From positions 18,827,999 to 18,891,998 of the forward strand of contig NC_092565.1 in NCBI RefSeq assembly GCF_037975245.1: 64,000 nt of DNA, written 5' to 3'. Source of the stretch: Apostichopus japonicus (Eukaryota > Echinodermata > Holothuroidea > Aspidochirotida > Stichopodidae). The translations under genes were made by a program, and so were the position numbers. Numbering within the stretch: position 1 is the first letter of the stretch; the number at the start of each line of letters is the position of its first letter. Positions 1 to 11,993 of this stretch are shown one piece after another. The notes below the pieces were generated by a model, which saw nothing but the letters and a program-made list of their open reading frames with translations, did no database searches and was not told the origin of the DNA.

Positions 1-1452
1 AAGTGTTAGACACCACCATCGATCCCAGAAAATACACACACAGCTTGCTACCGTCGGTAATTAGACACTAGTGTACATGTCAGTACATACAGCTGCGGTC
101 AATACCCACAGCACAATGTACAAACGATACAGCGATGGACATCTCAGGTCCAGCTAAAGATAAGCAGATATCACGTTTCATTACTGTCTGCATTATGTAG
201 CGACAAGAGAGAAACGTCACTTGCAAGCAACAGAAAGTTAACTTTTTAACGATGGCGGTACGCTATTTAGGCCAATTCTTAATGCCTTTAAATCACTGAA
301 GAGCAAATAATTCAACAATTTTTAAACCACTTTCTAATCCAAAAAGTATGTTACATGAGTATCAATCACGACCCATATCAACCAATATATCTGACAGAAC
401 AATTCACTAATAGGAATAATATAAGAAATATAACATGATAACATTACATCTTGAGAACAATGCCGGAAAAAAGTTGGAAATTGGGAACCCAACCTTGATT
501 TTATCCTCCTTTGTTTTTGGTATATGCAATTTTGCGTGACGGCAAACAAAAAACTAGCGAAGTCTAAGAACCGTGCAGGATAATCAGATAGAAATGAGAC
601 AACACTGTAACCGTAGATTCTACGGTAATAGATAATTGACATAGCACCATCTATTAAAAATAAGGTGTTTGTTTACGCGTCTGTAAACCTATCGTTGATA
701 ATTGTCAGTTTTTTGTCACGTGACCTGTTCCCAACCTCACGTTTCGTCTGTTGGATGTGATGCCAACAACAACAAAACTGGAATTCGACTGATGGCACAC
801 CCAATTGGACATGCGGGGAAGGGGACGAGGTTATTTGCTTAAGCGAAAATATTCATTTCCTTCTTACCTCGTAAGGTATACGTATATGACCGGATTGCAA
901 CAACCTTTGAAAGAAAAGGGATGAGATTTTAAGAAAGTATTAAGAAATAGCAAATTCAAACTTGTAAATTATTTTCCGGTTTTTCCCCGCGAGATGGTTT
1001 GTATTGCAACGATAGTGATCACTGACTGTATCTTAAAGTCAATATTTTAGGTATGTGGGGGGGGGGGGTGGGGAGGGGGAGGGGGAGATCTTATTCATCT
1101 AGATCTGAAGATAACCAATTTTGTTAATTGTTCAAGATATGTATCACAGTTGGTGATCATCACCATGGTGTTCTTCAAGGTTTTGGATCTTAGTGACTCC
1201 TCCAAATAATAATTAATACAAACGCAAGAGTTTTGCCTTTAAACGGCAATTTATTCTTTCTTCCTCTGTACTCGTTCTACTATACTTGGTTGACGCCCAA
1301 CTTTATAATGCAATAATTTCACTAACAATTTCTACACTACTTCGCACATATAACTTTTTGTATACCAAAAAAATGTACCCTGGCAGGTATCTAGGGTCAA
1401 GGGGTTATCACTCTGGTATAATTGGCTACAGCTAAGGGGTAATGGTTTATAT
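1..1452. other. Gene-free stretch
   Basis: I see no supported exon here. The only long open frame (334-642, - strand) has no recognisable motif or splice context. A G-rich run lies at about 1056-1088. Upstream exons of the transporter whose last exon is at 6934-7139 were looked for here and not recognised. Confidence 0.5.
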
Positions 1453-3163
1453 CAGGGTTGTCCAACCTTTTGCTGAGGAGGGCCACATGGAATAATTATG
1501 ATGAAGGAGGGGGCCGCATGAACCCCACGCTCGATATTTCGATTTTTTGCCCAAAGCCCAAGGCAACAAAATGTGAGCACTGCGCGCGGAGCGCACTGAT
1601 TTATTTTCCTTCCTGATAAAACATGAATAAAGTCCAGCCGCAAAGCTGCAGATTGTAACGTCCTGCTTACGATCACACAAGTTATTTCCGTGATGGTTAG
1701 AGTTTTTGTATATCAACTTGGTTCTATGAAGGGATTTGTTTATATTAGGAGACTCGAGGTAAGTTGTGTACTATTTGGTTTGCTCGTTGTGTGTGTGTGG
1801 GTGCGTTTGTTTGGCTATCTGACCGACGACTTGAACAAAAGAATTTCAGGTCCTCGGTTGTGATTTCTAAAGAATCACCACGTCCTCGGAAGAATTCTAT
1901 TGCAAGGGTATTGTTAAGGTTAGGGTATGTTGATTTGAACAATGGAAAATACAATGGGGTCCTCGGACTGAATGTAATACAAACATGTGTGTGTATGTAT
2001 GTGACTGTGACGCCCAGCTTCTAAACACGACATCTCAAGATAAGGATCATGGATAATTTTCACACTTGGTATATGGATTTCCATATTGAGTACAAGAGTC
2101 ATGTTGTTGTTTAGATAGATAGTTGTTGTTTGTGAAGGTAAAAAGTCATTTGAAGTTACTAGAGGTCAAACTCTAAACCGTTAAACATGATATCTCAAAG
2201 GTATCAATCATGGCTACTTCTCATACTTGGTGTGTGGATGCATCACTTTGAGTACAAGACCCCTAAAGTTGTTGGTGGAGGTGTGTATTGCCACGTACCA
2301 TATAGACTGACATGTGTTTATCATGCCATGGTATAATTGTACATCAAAATAGTGGTTCGGGACATTTATATTATAAGAACTATTTCTGGTAAACAAGCAG
2401 AAGTCTAGTGTAATGAATGTATTGAAACCTCAATTCATTGTGCATTCTGGTTTCTATATAAAATGATTTTGTATTTCCTTTTATTCCCATGATGTTTTGT
2501 TACATCACTATGTTAACATTACATGGTTCTAAGTGGTAAATACAGGAACACCCTCTCGCGAACCATCTTTTAACTGCCAACAAAAGTTAGTTTTGAACTA
2601 ATAAGTTATCAACAAAGTAAACGCACCTTTCATTGCATGAAGGAACAATATTGTTATCTACGTATTACTGACTAACAGTATAGTATAGTACAGTATAGTA
2701 TAGTACACCACAATTCCTTGCTTCCAGATCACGATTACAAAATACTTTACATGCAGAATTTTTGGTAACTTGTAGCAGAGCGGGTGATCTATAGTGGATA
2801 GGCGTATATGAAAATGTAAGCCTAGCTGGCCTATTCTCAATTTGAATGTTCGTATTTACAAGTGACATATACTCTCTCGCAATGTGAAACATTTGTTGTG
2901 TTTGTTTACTTTAATGCAAATCATTTAAAAAAAACTTGGCTCATGTAATTTACCCCCCTCCCCTCCGCTGAGAGTGTCAAACAAACTGACCTGTATGCAG
3001 TTTTTTGGACCCAGAAGCTTCGAATGATTGATTATATAGCTTCAAATTGTTATCAATAAACCTGCTCACTAAAATTTCGCACCGTACAGCATCTCTGGCG
3101 GGCCGGACGCAACCCTGCGGCGGGCCGGACTGTGGCCCGCGGGCCGTAGGTTGGACAACCCTG
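1453..3163. mobile_element. hAT-type non-autonomous DNA transposon, 1.7 kb
   Basis: The ends are inverted copies: CAGGGTTGTCCAACCT at the left and AGGTTGGACAACCCTG at the right. The flanks are an 8-bp target duplication with one mismatch, GTTTATAT (1445-1452) against GTTCATAT (3164-3171). An 8-bp duplication with CAG...CTG ends is the hAT hallmark. No transposase frame is visible inside, so it would need enzyme from elsewhere. GC-rich sub-ends (1490-1600 and 3090-3150) contrast with an AT-rich middle. Confidence 0.85.
2028..2460. repeat. Dispersed repeat, copy A (inside the hAT element)
   Basis: This stretch matches 8010-8395 over about 400 bp. Shared blocks include ACTTCTCATACTTGGTGTGT, CAGAGGTCAAACTCT-like text and CAAGCAGAAGTCTAGTG. 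Within the copy two diverged sub-units follow each other, each with a 'CATGG..ACTT..TCATACTTGG' core. It is either internal hAT sequence or an older insertion into it. Confidence 0.7.
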
Positions 3164-3419
3164 GTTCATATCAAGTTGACAGGGAGTGGAGTTATATGGG
3201 GGAGCTCTATCTAATTTCTAAATATAATCTCTATGCCATTTTTTGCTTTCGCCCTCTATTTTAGTTGTACTTCTCAAGCACGGAAGCCACTAAATACTAA
3301 CCCCTACAGCGGGTCGGACCATTTCGAGTGCTCTCGGAACTCGGTTTCGGGTGCAACTGTGCTCGGCGCTCTCGGTTCCCGAATTACGTTATTTTGCCCA
3401 GGTCTCGGAAGTTAGTTGA

Positions 3420-4095
3420 CTCTATATATGTAATAACTTGTGAGACCTGCTACTCGAGATAGAGATAGATATAATAGCGGTTTGAAACGGTTCTTGTAGT
3501 TTTTAAATGATATTTGTAAATAACCAGGTCTTGGAGGTTAGTTGACTCTATGTAATAACTTGTGAGACCTGCTAAGAGATAAAGATAGATATAATAGCGG
3601 TTTGAAACGGTACTTGCAGTTTTTAAAATGATATATGTACACAACCAGGTCTTGGAGGTTAGTTGACTCTATGTAATAACTTGTGAGGCCTGCTACGAGA
3701 TAAAGATAGATATAATAGCGGTAGTTGAAACGGTACTTGCAGTTTTTAAATGATATTTGTAAATAATCAGGTCTTGGAGGTTAGTTGACTCTATGTTATA
3801 ACTTGTGAGACCTGTTATTTGAAATGACGATAGATCTAAACGTTTGAAGTGAATTTTGCAGTTTTTAAATTTGATATTTGTACACAACCAGGTCTAGGAG
3901 GTTAGTTGACTCTATGTAATAACTTGTGAGACCTGTTATTTAAAATGAAGATAGATCTAAACGTGTGAAGTGAATTTTGCAGCTTTTAAATTTGATCTTT
4001 GTACACAACCAGGTCTTGGAGGTTAGTTAACTCTGTGTAATAACTTGTGAGACCTGCTACTTGAGATATAAAGATAAATACAACAGTACTTTATT
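3420..4095. repeat. Tandem satellite, ~120-bp unit, about six copies
   Basis: The phrase AATAACTTGTGAGACCTGCT recurs about every 120 bp from 3431 to about 4050, followed each time by an AGATAGATATAATAGCGG-like or AGATAGATCTAAACG-like segment and by CCAGGTCTTGGAGGTTAGTT. The last three units are more diverged in their middle. Short open frames across it are products of the periodicity. Confidence 0.85.
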
Positions 4096-4413
4096 GCAGC
4101 TTTCTAATATACATTTGTTAACTTAAAATGTCAAGAATAAACCGTGAAACGCTTGGATATTTGGGTATTTGTCTCCTATTTTCCCCTCTTTTACTTAATC
4201 GCGAGCGGGACTTTGCCCGGCAATTCGTACGTGTTACACGAGCTCGTACCCGCACTATACACGTGAAATGTACACCATGTGCATCTACGTAGTTATGCAA
4301 GACTGTGACGTCAGGTGAGATCATTCTCGCTCGGGATCCTTACCGATGAACCGAACCGCTACGCGGGTTAGTATTTAGTGGCTTCCGTTCTCTACTTAGT
4401 CGATATACGCGCG

Positions 4414-6104
4414 CGTATGGCAAGCCGTTTTAACATTTACCTCGCAATTCGACTTAAGTCGAATACATTTCACTTAAGTGGAATTCAATTTCACTTAAGC
4501 AGAATACTATTTAACTTAAGTGGAATTCTATTTCACTTAAGTGGAATACCATTCCACTTAAGCTTAATTGTATTTTACTTAAGCTGAATTCATCAACTTG
4601 TCACTGCATTTTACTTAAGCTAAATTCTATTTCACTTAAGTGGAATTGCATTCCACTTAAGTGGAATTGTATTCCACTTAAGTGGAAATGCATTTCACTT
4701 AAGTGGAATTGTATTCTACTTAAGTGGAATACAATTCCACTTAAGTGGAATTGTATTCTACTTAAGTGGAATACAATTCCACTTAAGTGGAATGTCCTGT
4801 CTATTTCACTTAAGTGAAATACAATTCCACTTAAGTGGAAATGCATTCCACTTAAGTGAAATGTGATTGGATAGTCTATTTCACTTAAGTGGAATGTGAT
4901 TGGCTAGTCTATTCCACTTAAGTGGAATGTGATTGGCTAGTACATTTACCGCTAAACTTTGCCCATGCCTTTGCGCGCCATTATAAACAACTTGCCGCGA
5001 TACGTGTACGTACATACGTGGTGTCGATATGTGCACAATGAATATCGGCTGTCCATCGGGATCCAGCTAGCACTTAACATCCGTGCAAGGTGTGTACGTA
5101 CGTACCTGACCTGGTACCTGACGAATACCATTACCAAAATAAAGCCATAGCAAATACATTATAAGTGGTTGGAGCTACAGCCGAAAACGCATTGACAAGG
5201 GCAAGAAAAAGTTTTACTTTTTGTGGATCTGGGGTTTTGGATGGAATCTTTTATTTCGTCAAAGTTTCACTATCTAAAAAGTTACGAATTCTGCCTATGT
5301 TACTTAAACAAGATGTAAGTCGCCTCTGTTGTGCATCATACTGATTGTTCCCCTGTGCAAGTGAGGAAACAACACTTCGAATTGTGTCTCTAACAACAAC
5401 AATTATTTGATCGCATTCCAGCAATGTTAGATGTGAATGATTAGCCGTAGCCATGATGTACACGTGCAACGAGGATCGTCTAAATCATCATATGTGATGA
5501 GCAATTGAATGCGTTACGACGAACATTACCCTAAATTGTATTTATATGTAAGCCACATATCAACATTTCCACTTAAGTGGAATTGTATTTTACTTAAGCA
5601 GAATAGAATTCCACTTAAGTGAAATTGACGCCCAAAAGATGTTATTCCACTTAAGTGAAATTGTATTCCACTTAAGTGGAATACAATTCCACTTAAGTGG
5701 AAATGCATTCCACTTAAGTGGAATTGTATTTTACTTAAGTGGAAATGCATTCCACTTAAGTGGAATTGTATTCCACTTAAGTGAAATAGATGGGCTATTT
5801 AGCTTAAGTGGAATACAATTCCACTTAAGTGGAAATGTATTCCACTTAAGTGAAATACAATTCCACTTAAGTGGAATTCAATTCCACTTAAGTGGAATTC
5901 AATTCCACTTAAGTGAAATAGAAATGTCCATTTCTACTTAAGTGAAATTGAATTCCACTTAAGTGAAATTGAATTCCACTTAAGTGGAATACATTTCACT
6001 TAAGTGGAATTCCATTTCACTTAAGTAGAATGTATTCCACTTAAGTGAAATGTATTCGACTTAAGTCTAATTGCGAGGTAAATGTTAAAACGGCTTGCCA
6101 TACG
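4414..6104. mobile_element. Foldback element with CTTAAG-palindrome arms
   Basis: The outer ends are inverted copies: CGTATGGCAAGCCGTTTTAA at 4414 and its reverse complement ending at 6104. The match continues for about 35 bp without change and well beyond that with few changes. Each arm (about 4447-4940 and 5567-6065) is an array of the palindrome CCACTTAAGTGG spaced mostly 21 bp apart, with GAAT/ACAA-type linkers. The centre (about 4945-5565) is ordinary sequence with no gene. No clear target duplication is visible. Foldback transposons are known for long inverted arms made of short tandem repeats. Confidence 0.8.
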
Positions 6105-6933
6105 AGCGATCACTTACCGGTAATTTTGTTGCAAATACGCACAGTCTTCTCTTTCCAGTCGTTTTCATGTAGAAATGTTTTGATACTCGACCATCACAAG
6201 TTGAAACAACGATATCTTCATACGTTGATCTACGTTTCCGCATAAAACTTACGTAAATCATGTTGTAACGCTTATAATAACATTATTGAGTCATCCTGAC
6301 TGTCATAACCCTTGTTCAGAAAGCTCATCTACCGGTTGGGTTTTACAGTGTAGCTTGAGCCCTCTCCCGCCACCTCTGTACGTTTCTAAAATTTCAGTGG
6401 GATGAAACATACATTAAAGCTGTGGAGGGGGCATATAATGTAATTAATCGCTACCGCCTGATTATACGTTTGTAAAACTATGTAAATATATCCAAGAACG
6501 CATAGTATCACCCGAACTGTAACATTCTAATCGGAGGATCTAAGATGTATAATTATACTGCGCACTTTCAACTGTATGGAAGCAGTGTGGGAACATATCA
6601 AGTACTTGGATGTAATGCGATACACTGTTTCACTTATTCTTGAGATTTGCGATTTCGAAAATATAGCGATAGAGATATCTGTTTATATTTGACGAGTATT
6701 TACCCCCCCCCCCCCCTTTTTCCTTTAAGAAAGAGAATAAGATCTTTTCCTATTCATTATATAACAAAACCTGATGCCCCTTACCTCAAAGCAATAATAT
6801 ATATATGCCATAAAAAGTGCTATTTTTTACTTCTTCTGGGTTCATTATTCAATTTTCGTGTTGAGTTTATCATTCAATATAATTTCTGTTAGTCTTATTT
6901 TAATTTTCCCCATTTTTGTGTTTCAACTTCCAG
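6105..6933. other. Gene-free stretch before the MCT terminal exon
   Basis: This should be intron if the exon at 6934 belongs to a full gene. It contains a C run at about 6703-6716 and a pyrimidine-rich tract just before the splice acceptor. No penultimate MCT exon like the one at 38612-38755 is recognisable here. Confidence 0.5.
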
Positions 6934-7139
6934 GCGCAATATTTGATATAACTGGCTCATATACCATGGCTTTCGTTATCAACGCTGGTCTATATCTCTT
7001 TGGAGCGGCGCTTCTTATTTTTTTACAATGTTGGAAACATTTGCGGCGCAAAAGACGAAGGCGGTCCCGTCAGAGTGTCCATAAGAATCCGTCCTCAGAC
7101 CTTCAAGGTGTTGACAGCCACATCGAAGTGAATGACTGA
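6934..7139 (+). CDS. MCT/SLC16-like transporter, last exon only (paralogue)
   Basis: An acceptor (CTTCCAG) is followed by an open frame of about 68 residues to a stop at 7137-7139. The translation starts GAIFDITGSYTMAFVIN, a last membrane segment, then a very basic stretch (RRKRRRRSRQSVHK) and ends SHIEVND. It aligns along its length with the last exon of the complete transporter at 39584-39819 ([10 protein letters not shown]..., basic stretch, SVHK, GVD.QIE). Both use the same phase. The remaining exons would have to lie before base 1 or are lost. A stray duplicated exon is possible. Function is inferred from the intact neighbour: a proton-coupled or facilitated carrier of monocarboxylates in the plasma membrane. 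Confidence 0.75.
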
Positions 7140-9175
7140 CTTTAACATACTTTAGTCAGCTAGGGACACCGGAAAAATATTGAGATTGGTGGGGCTGTTA
7201 AACAATCCGATGAGCAATCTGTGTCCTCCGGAAAAGATCTAAGGTTGGGGGAGGTGGGGGGGGGGGGGTTGGAGGAGGTTGGGGGGCTAGTATAATGAAG
7301 GGTGCCTTGCATCCGAAATGGTGCTGTTTTGCTACTTTTGTATAGTAGATTTGTTTCTCAAAACTTGACGGAAACTCTGAAGAAAAATTTATGATCGACC
7401 AAATTATTGGTGGGGTACATGCCCCATCTAGAGGTCTCTCCAATATTTTATAAAGGAGAATTGTGGCCCTTGGGCCGTTCAAGCCTACTCTGCATGTATG
7501 GGGCTTGGAGCATCCTTCCCTAGGTCTTACAGCAAGGTTGTTGCTAATATCCACTTTTGACTTCTTGTATATGCGGTTAAAAGGCGGTTGATCCGCCCCA
7601 TCCAGGTCCCTGAATCGGTACCTGCGACCTGCTCCACCCAATCTCGCGCCCTTGTCAGTGTTGAACTCTCGACGTATGATAAGTCACATTTTGGTTCCTG
7701 AATATACCAGCGCCCAATATGACACAAATTACATGGAGGAAAAACATATCACATAGCCTAATTTTATAGTAGGCAAGCCCGTTTAACTTCCCAATGTGCA
7801 ATTACATATAGCACCATGTATCTGCTTAAGTGCCTATAACCTTTGTTCATAGAAAGTATTGATGTTGTAGATCTGTACTATGGAGATTTGAACAGCAGTC
7901 ATAGTGGCGAGTGAATTTTGCGTTTTAGCGAGTAGATTTTTAGTCACGGTCGCCAAATAGCGAGTACTTTTAAAAAATATTTCAGTCTCGAGGACTGAAA
8001 ACCTTTAAAACATAATTTCTCATAGTAGAAATCATGGATTCTTTTCATACACTGCATATGTATTTGCCATATTGAGTACAATAATCCTGTTGCTTGTGAG
8101 GTCAATCTCATTTGAGGTCACCAGAGGTCAAACTCTGAAAACCCTTTTACCTGATATCTAACGATGGTAATTGTGGATACTTCTCATACTTGGTGTGTGG
8201 ATGCATCACATAGATTACAAGACCGTCCTATTGCTTTTGGTGGAGTTGTGTATTGCCACGTGCAGTAGACTTGCGTTTACCATGCCATAGTGGTATTGTA
8301 CATCAAAATAGTAGTTCGGGCCATTTATATTCTGGCTAACAAGCAGAAGTCTAGTGCTATGACGTCATCGAAACCTAAATGCATTTTGCATTCTGGTTTA
8401 CTTGATTGTACTACCGTAAAATGATGCAAAGATGTGTTCGAATATTTTTTTTCTAACATATAAACTGTACGCTTGGCTGAAGCGGTCACATATTTTTGAA
8501 GCTTTAAAAATTATTCTAGTCGCATCCATCTAGTTATAGGGAAATTACAATTTTAAAATTAAATTCCTAATCAGTCGTGCATGCAGTCTGACGCTTAACG
8601 TGATGAGCCAATGAACTTTAAATATGTAAAAAAGGAAATTATGACTATCGTATATGGCAGGATAATCGTATTGAGGTGAGTAAGGAGTCATTAAAACTAC
8701 TTATCAACTGGTCAAACCCGTTAATTTAATATTAGCAAGAAGGCTAATACTTTACTACAACAACGCTAGGTGAGAGTTTACTCTAGCAGTGTTATAAACA
8801 CAACTAAAGAGCGTCGTATTGTCTAAAAGAGGCTATGCTAAATTTCAAATGGTGTTTTAAGTGATTCTATAATCTTATCGAAATCGGTAAGTAATACAAA
8901 CAAACACATACAGCCAATCCCAGTAAGCTGATACAACAAGCATATGCCAATACATGTGTTTGTATGTATGTGTGTGTATGTGTATGTAAAGCTTCATTAA
9001 CATCTTCACTAATATCTTCATACATGGACAGTCACGATGCGTTCTTCCTCTATGAACAAAACAAGAACCCTATGAAAGTCAATCGACTATATCCATCAGA
9101 TACTTGGTTTTGAAAATAAATAGCCACGGAGTATATACTTTGCCAGAGCATTCGTACTTCCTCATTCGTACTTCC
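7140..9175. other. Gene-free stretch with repeats
   Basis: No supported exon. There is a G run at about 7255-7270. A block at about 7445-7480 (TTTATAAAGGAGA..TGTGGCCCT) recurs at about 36728-36760, so this is dispersed repeat. Dispersed repeat copy B lies at 8010-8395. Confidence 0.5.
8010..8395. repeat. Dispersed repeat, copy B
   Basis: Homologous to 2028-2460, in the same orientation, with matching landmarks (ACTTCTCATACTTGGTGTGT, TGTATTGCCACGT, ACATCAAAATAGT, AAGCAGAAGTCTAGTG). No hAT ends surround this copy. Confidence 0.7.
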
Positions 9176-9178
9176 TCG

Positions 9179-9480
9179 GCGGAGTGTATAGCCTAGTGGT
9201 TAACGCCGGCGTCTCCCAGTCATGAGATCCCCGGTTCGATTCCCCGCCAACAGCAATGTGTGTCGTCTGGCAAGGGTGTTGTTCAATAACAACTTCCCGA
9301 CATGGACGTTAAATGAATGTGTGCCGAGAGATTGGCTTCGGTCAGCTTGCGAGTCTACAAGCCTCCATGGCTTCTTTCGCGAGTTCCTGCTTGCGGGAAG
9401 ATCACATATACATACATATACTATACTGGCGGATTGCGAGACGAAATAAAGCCATATTTTACAGTATACTATAGTGTAAG
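9179..9480 (+). repeat. tRNA-derived SINE
   Basis: A polymerase III type-2 promoter is readable: box A TAGCCTAGTGG (about 9189-9199) and box B GGTTCGATTCC (9233-9243), spaced as in a tRNA. The head does not fold as an obvious functional tRNA and is followed by about 230 bp of unrelated tail ending near AAATAAAGCC. That makes it a SINE, not a tRNA gene. The open frames across it are incidental. Confidence 0.8.
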
Positions 9481-10743
9481 ATTCTATAAGTTTCACCGTA
9501 TGAGTTGGATGAATGAATACTAAACCCTTGTGCGGGATGGTTTACCTTCCGTCACAACAATCACAAATCCAGCATCCGTAATAATGGTATAGAGGGTTAC
9601 CAGATCACGGCTTAGATGACCTAAGTTAAGTTTGCTATCATAATGGGGGGGATTATCGTCGACTGAGGCACGAAGAAAGCAAGAAGACTAATATTCCGTT
9701 GTGGGAACTCTAAATACGGCCTCAATAGAGATTTATCATTCATGTCTGATATTGTGATCGTTGAACTGTTCATGTTTAAGACATGTATTAGACTAAACGT
9801 ATGGAATCACTACAAATCTGGCAGGTTGTATTCGATTCGGTAGTCTTACTATATTCATAAAAAAAATAATGTTTTATCGATTGATGAGCTTTGGAGATTT
9901 ATTAAGCAAGTAATTTATTTACATCAAACCTCGCTCTGAAATTGTTAGATTATTTCAAAAGGGTATTTCTCTCTGGAAATTAGAATAAAAATGCAATGGC
10001 ATAAAGGACTATAAAAAGAAGTTTATATCTTAAAGAAGATAATGTTTCTTTGTTGATAACGTTTTTTAAAAGAAAATGTATAACATTTTATTTAAGTAAG
10101 GAACTTCATGCGTTCTAAAAGTATGAAAATATAAACATATGACTTTGTTGAACTGTGACCGATTCGTAGGTTTTTGTAAAAAACCGAACTTTTGTTGTTC
10201 TTGTTGTCGATTGTGCACAATTGGCGATCACACATAATTTGGAAACATGATATTCCTAAAAAAACATGGTATTTCAGTTTTGCTTTTCGCTTAGTTTTTC
10301 TGGTTTTATCTATATTTTCCACTAATATGAATGCCCACACACACATATACAAAAACACACCCGATTCAAATTCAAATCAATTAAAAATTTGATTCCACAT
10401 ATCATATAAAGGTATGGAATATTCATAAGAACAATGATTGTTTGTCAAAAGTTTTATCAACATCCGTTTCAGCTCTTCTTCAGCAACGGAAAATGAGCGA
10501 TTATGTAGACATTTTTTATAGTGCTCTTTGTCATTTTAGTGGACTCGATTTCGTCATCGTTTGTATAGCCTCAGTTAATACCTGTTGTAGAAAGTGTCAA
10601 ACATAATTAGGAAGGCCCACACAAGCCCCTTTTACGATATGAATATTAAACAACCTCCGCTGATTTCCAAAACTCCTAATCAAGGCGAAACATATATCGT
10701 AAGTTATTAATTTCTAAGGTTTCGCACATATCTTGACCCCGGG
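9481..10743. other. Gene-free AT-rich stretch
   Basis: No exon, repeat array or RNA gene is supported. Two short overlapping open frames near 10092-10392 lack any recognisable motif. Confidence 0.5.
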
Positions 10744-11492
10744 CAGTGGCGTAGCCAGAGGGGGCAATGGGGGGCAATGCAACCCCCCCCCCAAATTTGC
10801 TCTGTGCTACAGTCTTCCCCCCCCCCCCCAATGAAATCCAGTGATGTATTCAAAATACTTCTTTTTTACATTTTTCGAGTTCTAATCACAAGTGTTCATA
10901 CCTCAGGGCTCATGTTCATACTTCATATAAGGTCAGAACTTGGTAATCAGACCGAGATATTACACATTTTGGGCCTTCATCATACCCACATACGGAGACC
11001 GTTGATCAATATCGTCCTACAGAATAAGCGCCAATGATTTGGCCGGTTGTATACCATTACAAACTAGCGCTAGCAACCCATGTTCATTTTCAGCGACCAA
11101 TGATGCCACTCGTGGAGAATTTTCACCGCACGTATAGGCCCTATAGGCCTAGTGAAACTTGTTTGCGTGGAAATCTGGGCATGTAGTGAATTAGAGTAGT
11201 TAATTTATTCTTTGTATCCTTTTCATAATTTGCGGAATTATTTATTCATTTTCACATGCTGCGTTACTGTTATTTCTTAAACCATAGCTCCCCTATAGCG
11301 TATTTCGAAACGATGGAATTGAAGATCATTATATTCATTTTCGTATCTCACATAGACCTGGGTGTGTTTTTGTGCAGACGAGGTGCCCATTCATACATAT
11401 ATTTCTTGGTAATTCCTACCATCAACCATCACGGGGTTGCCCCCTTAAGAAAAATCTTGCCCCCTAACAATAGAATGCTGGCTACACCACTG
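10744..11492. mobile_element. hAT-like non-autonomous element, 749 bp
   Basis: The left end CAGTGGCGTAGCCAG and right end CTGGCTACACCACTG are inverted copies with one mismatch. The CAGTGGCG start is the same as in the hAT MITEs at 30777 and 44546. Flanks ACCCCGGG and CCCTGAGG match poorly, so the target duplication is degraded or the ends are a base or two off. No coding capacity. C runs lie just inside the left end. Confidence 0.6.
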
Positions 11493-11872
11493 CCCTGAGG
11501 GTTCCCATTTGTGTAATAATTACATTGAATCCCTTTTGAAATTCCACTTCCATGTAAAGCAATCAAACAAAACGCTCATCATTCCACAATATGTATGTTA
11601 TAAACTTTACCTCGAAAAGTCATCAGTGTTGGCCCACACATTCTAGCATGATACACACACACAAAAAACATGCTAGAATTTTTTCAAAAGTACTTTGCCC
11701 AGAGACTCTGATCTTTCAAATTCTTCCTTGCTAATTTGTGGATAATTGAAATAAACTTAAAATGATTCCGTGCCTACCGAAAAGGGGGAAAACACACGAT
11801 AATGTTTGATCTTGTGTTTTCTTTATTTTCAATGTACCCACAGTGTTATTCATGGATGAAATATGCCATTTC

Positions 11873-11890
11873 TGGGGGCCTGTCCGGTTT
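11873..11890 (+). other. Retroelement primer binding site, proline-tRNA type
   Basis: TGGGGGCCTGTCCGGTTT matches the 3' end complement of tRNA-Pro at 14 of 18 positions. It lies 104 bp before the first gag ATG, the expected place just after a 5' LTR. The LTR's own left edge was not found. Confidence 0.45.
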
Positions 11891-11993
11891 GAATCTTATT
11901 ACTTGTTCTTGTCACTGGTGCGTGAGATTGCTGTAAACATTCACTTCTATACATAGAAACTTTAATTACATAATTTACAGAAGACAGTTCATT

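Noticed and set aside
4378-5941. 'HLSGI..FHLSG' frames as a repeat protein
   Set aside because: They translate the CTTAAG palindrome array of the foldback element and are present on both strands because the repeat is palindromic.
4440-6065. CRISPR-like array
   Set aside because: Short palindromic units at regular spacing, but the spacers are near-identical and the genome is eukaryotic.
7198-7727. - strand frames rich in proline
   Set aside because: Driven by a C run and dispersed repeat sequence; no splice or domain evidence.
9186-9250. Functional tRNA gene
   Set aside because: Box A and box B are present but there is no clean cloverleaf, and a long SINE tail follows.
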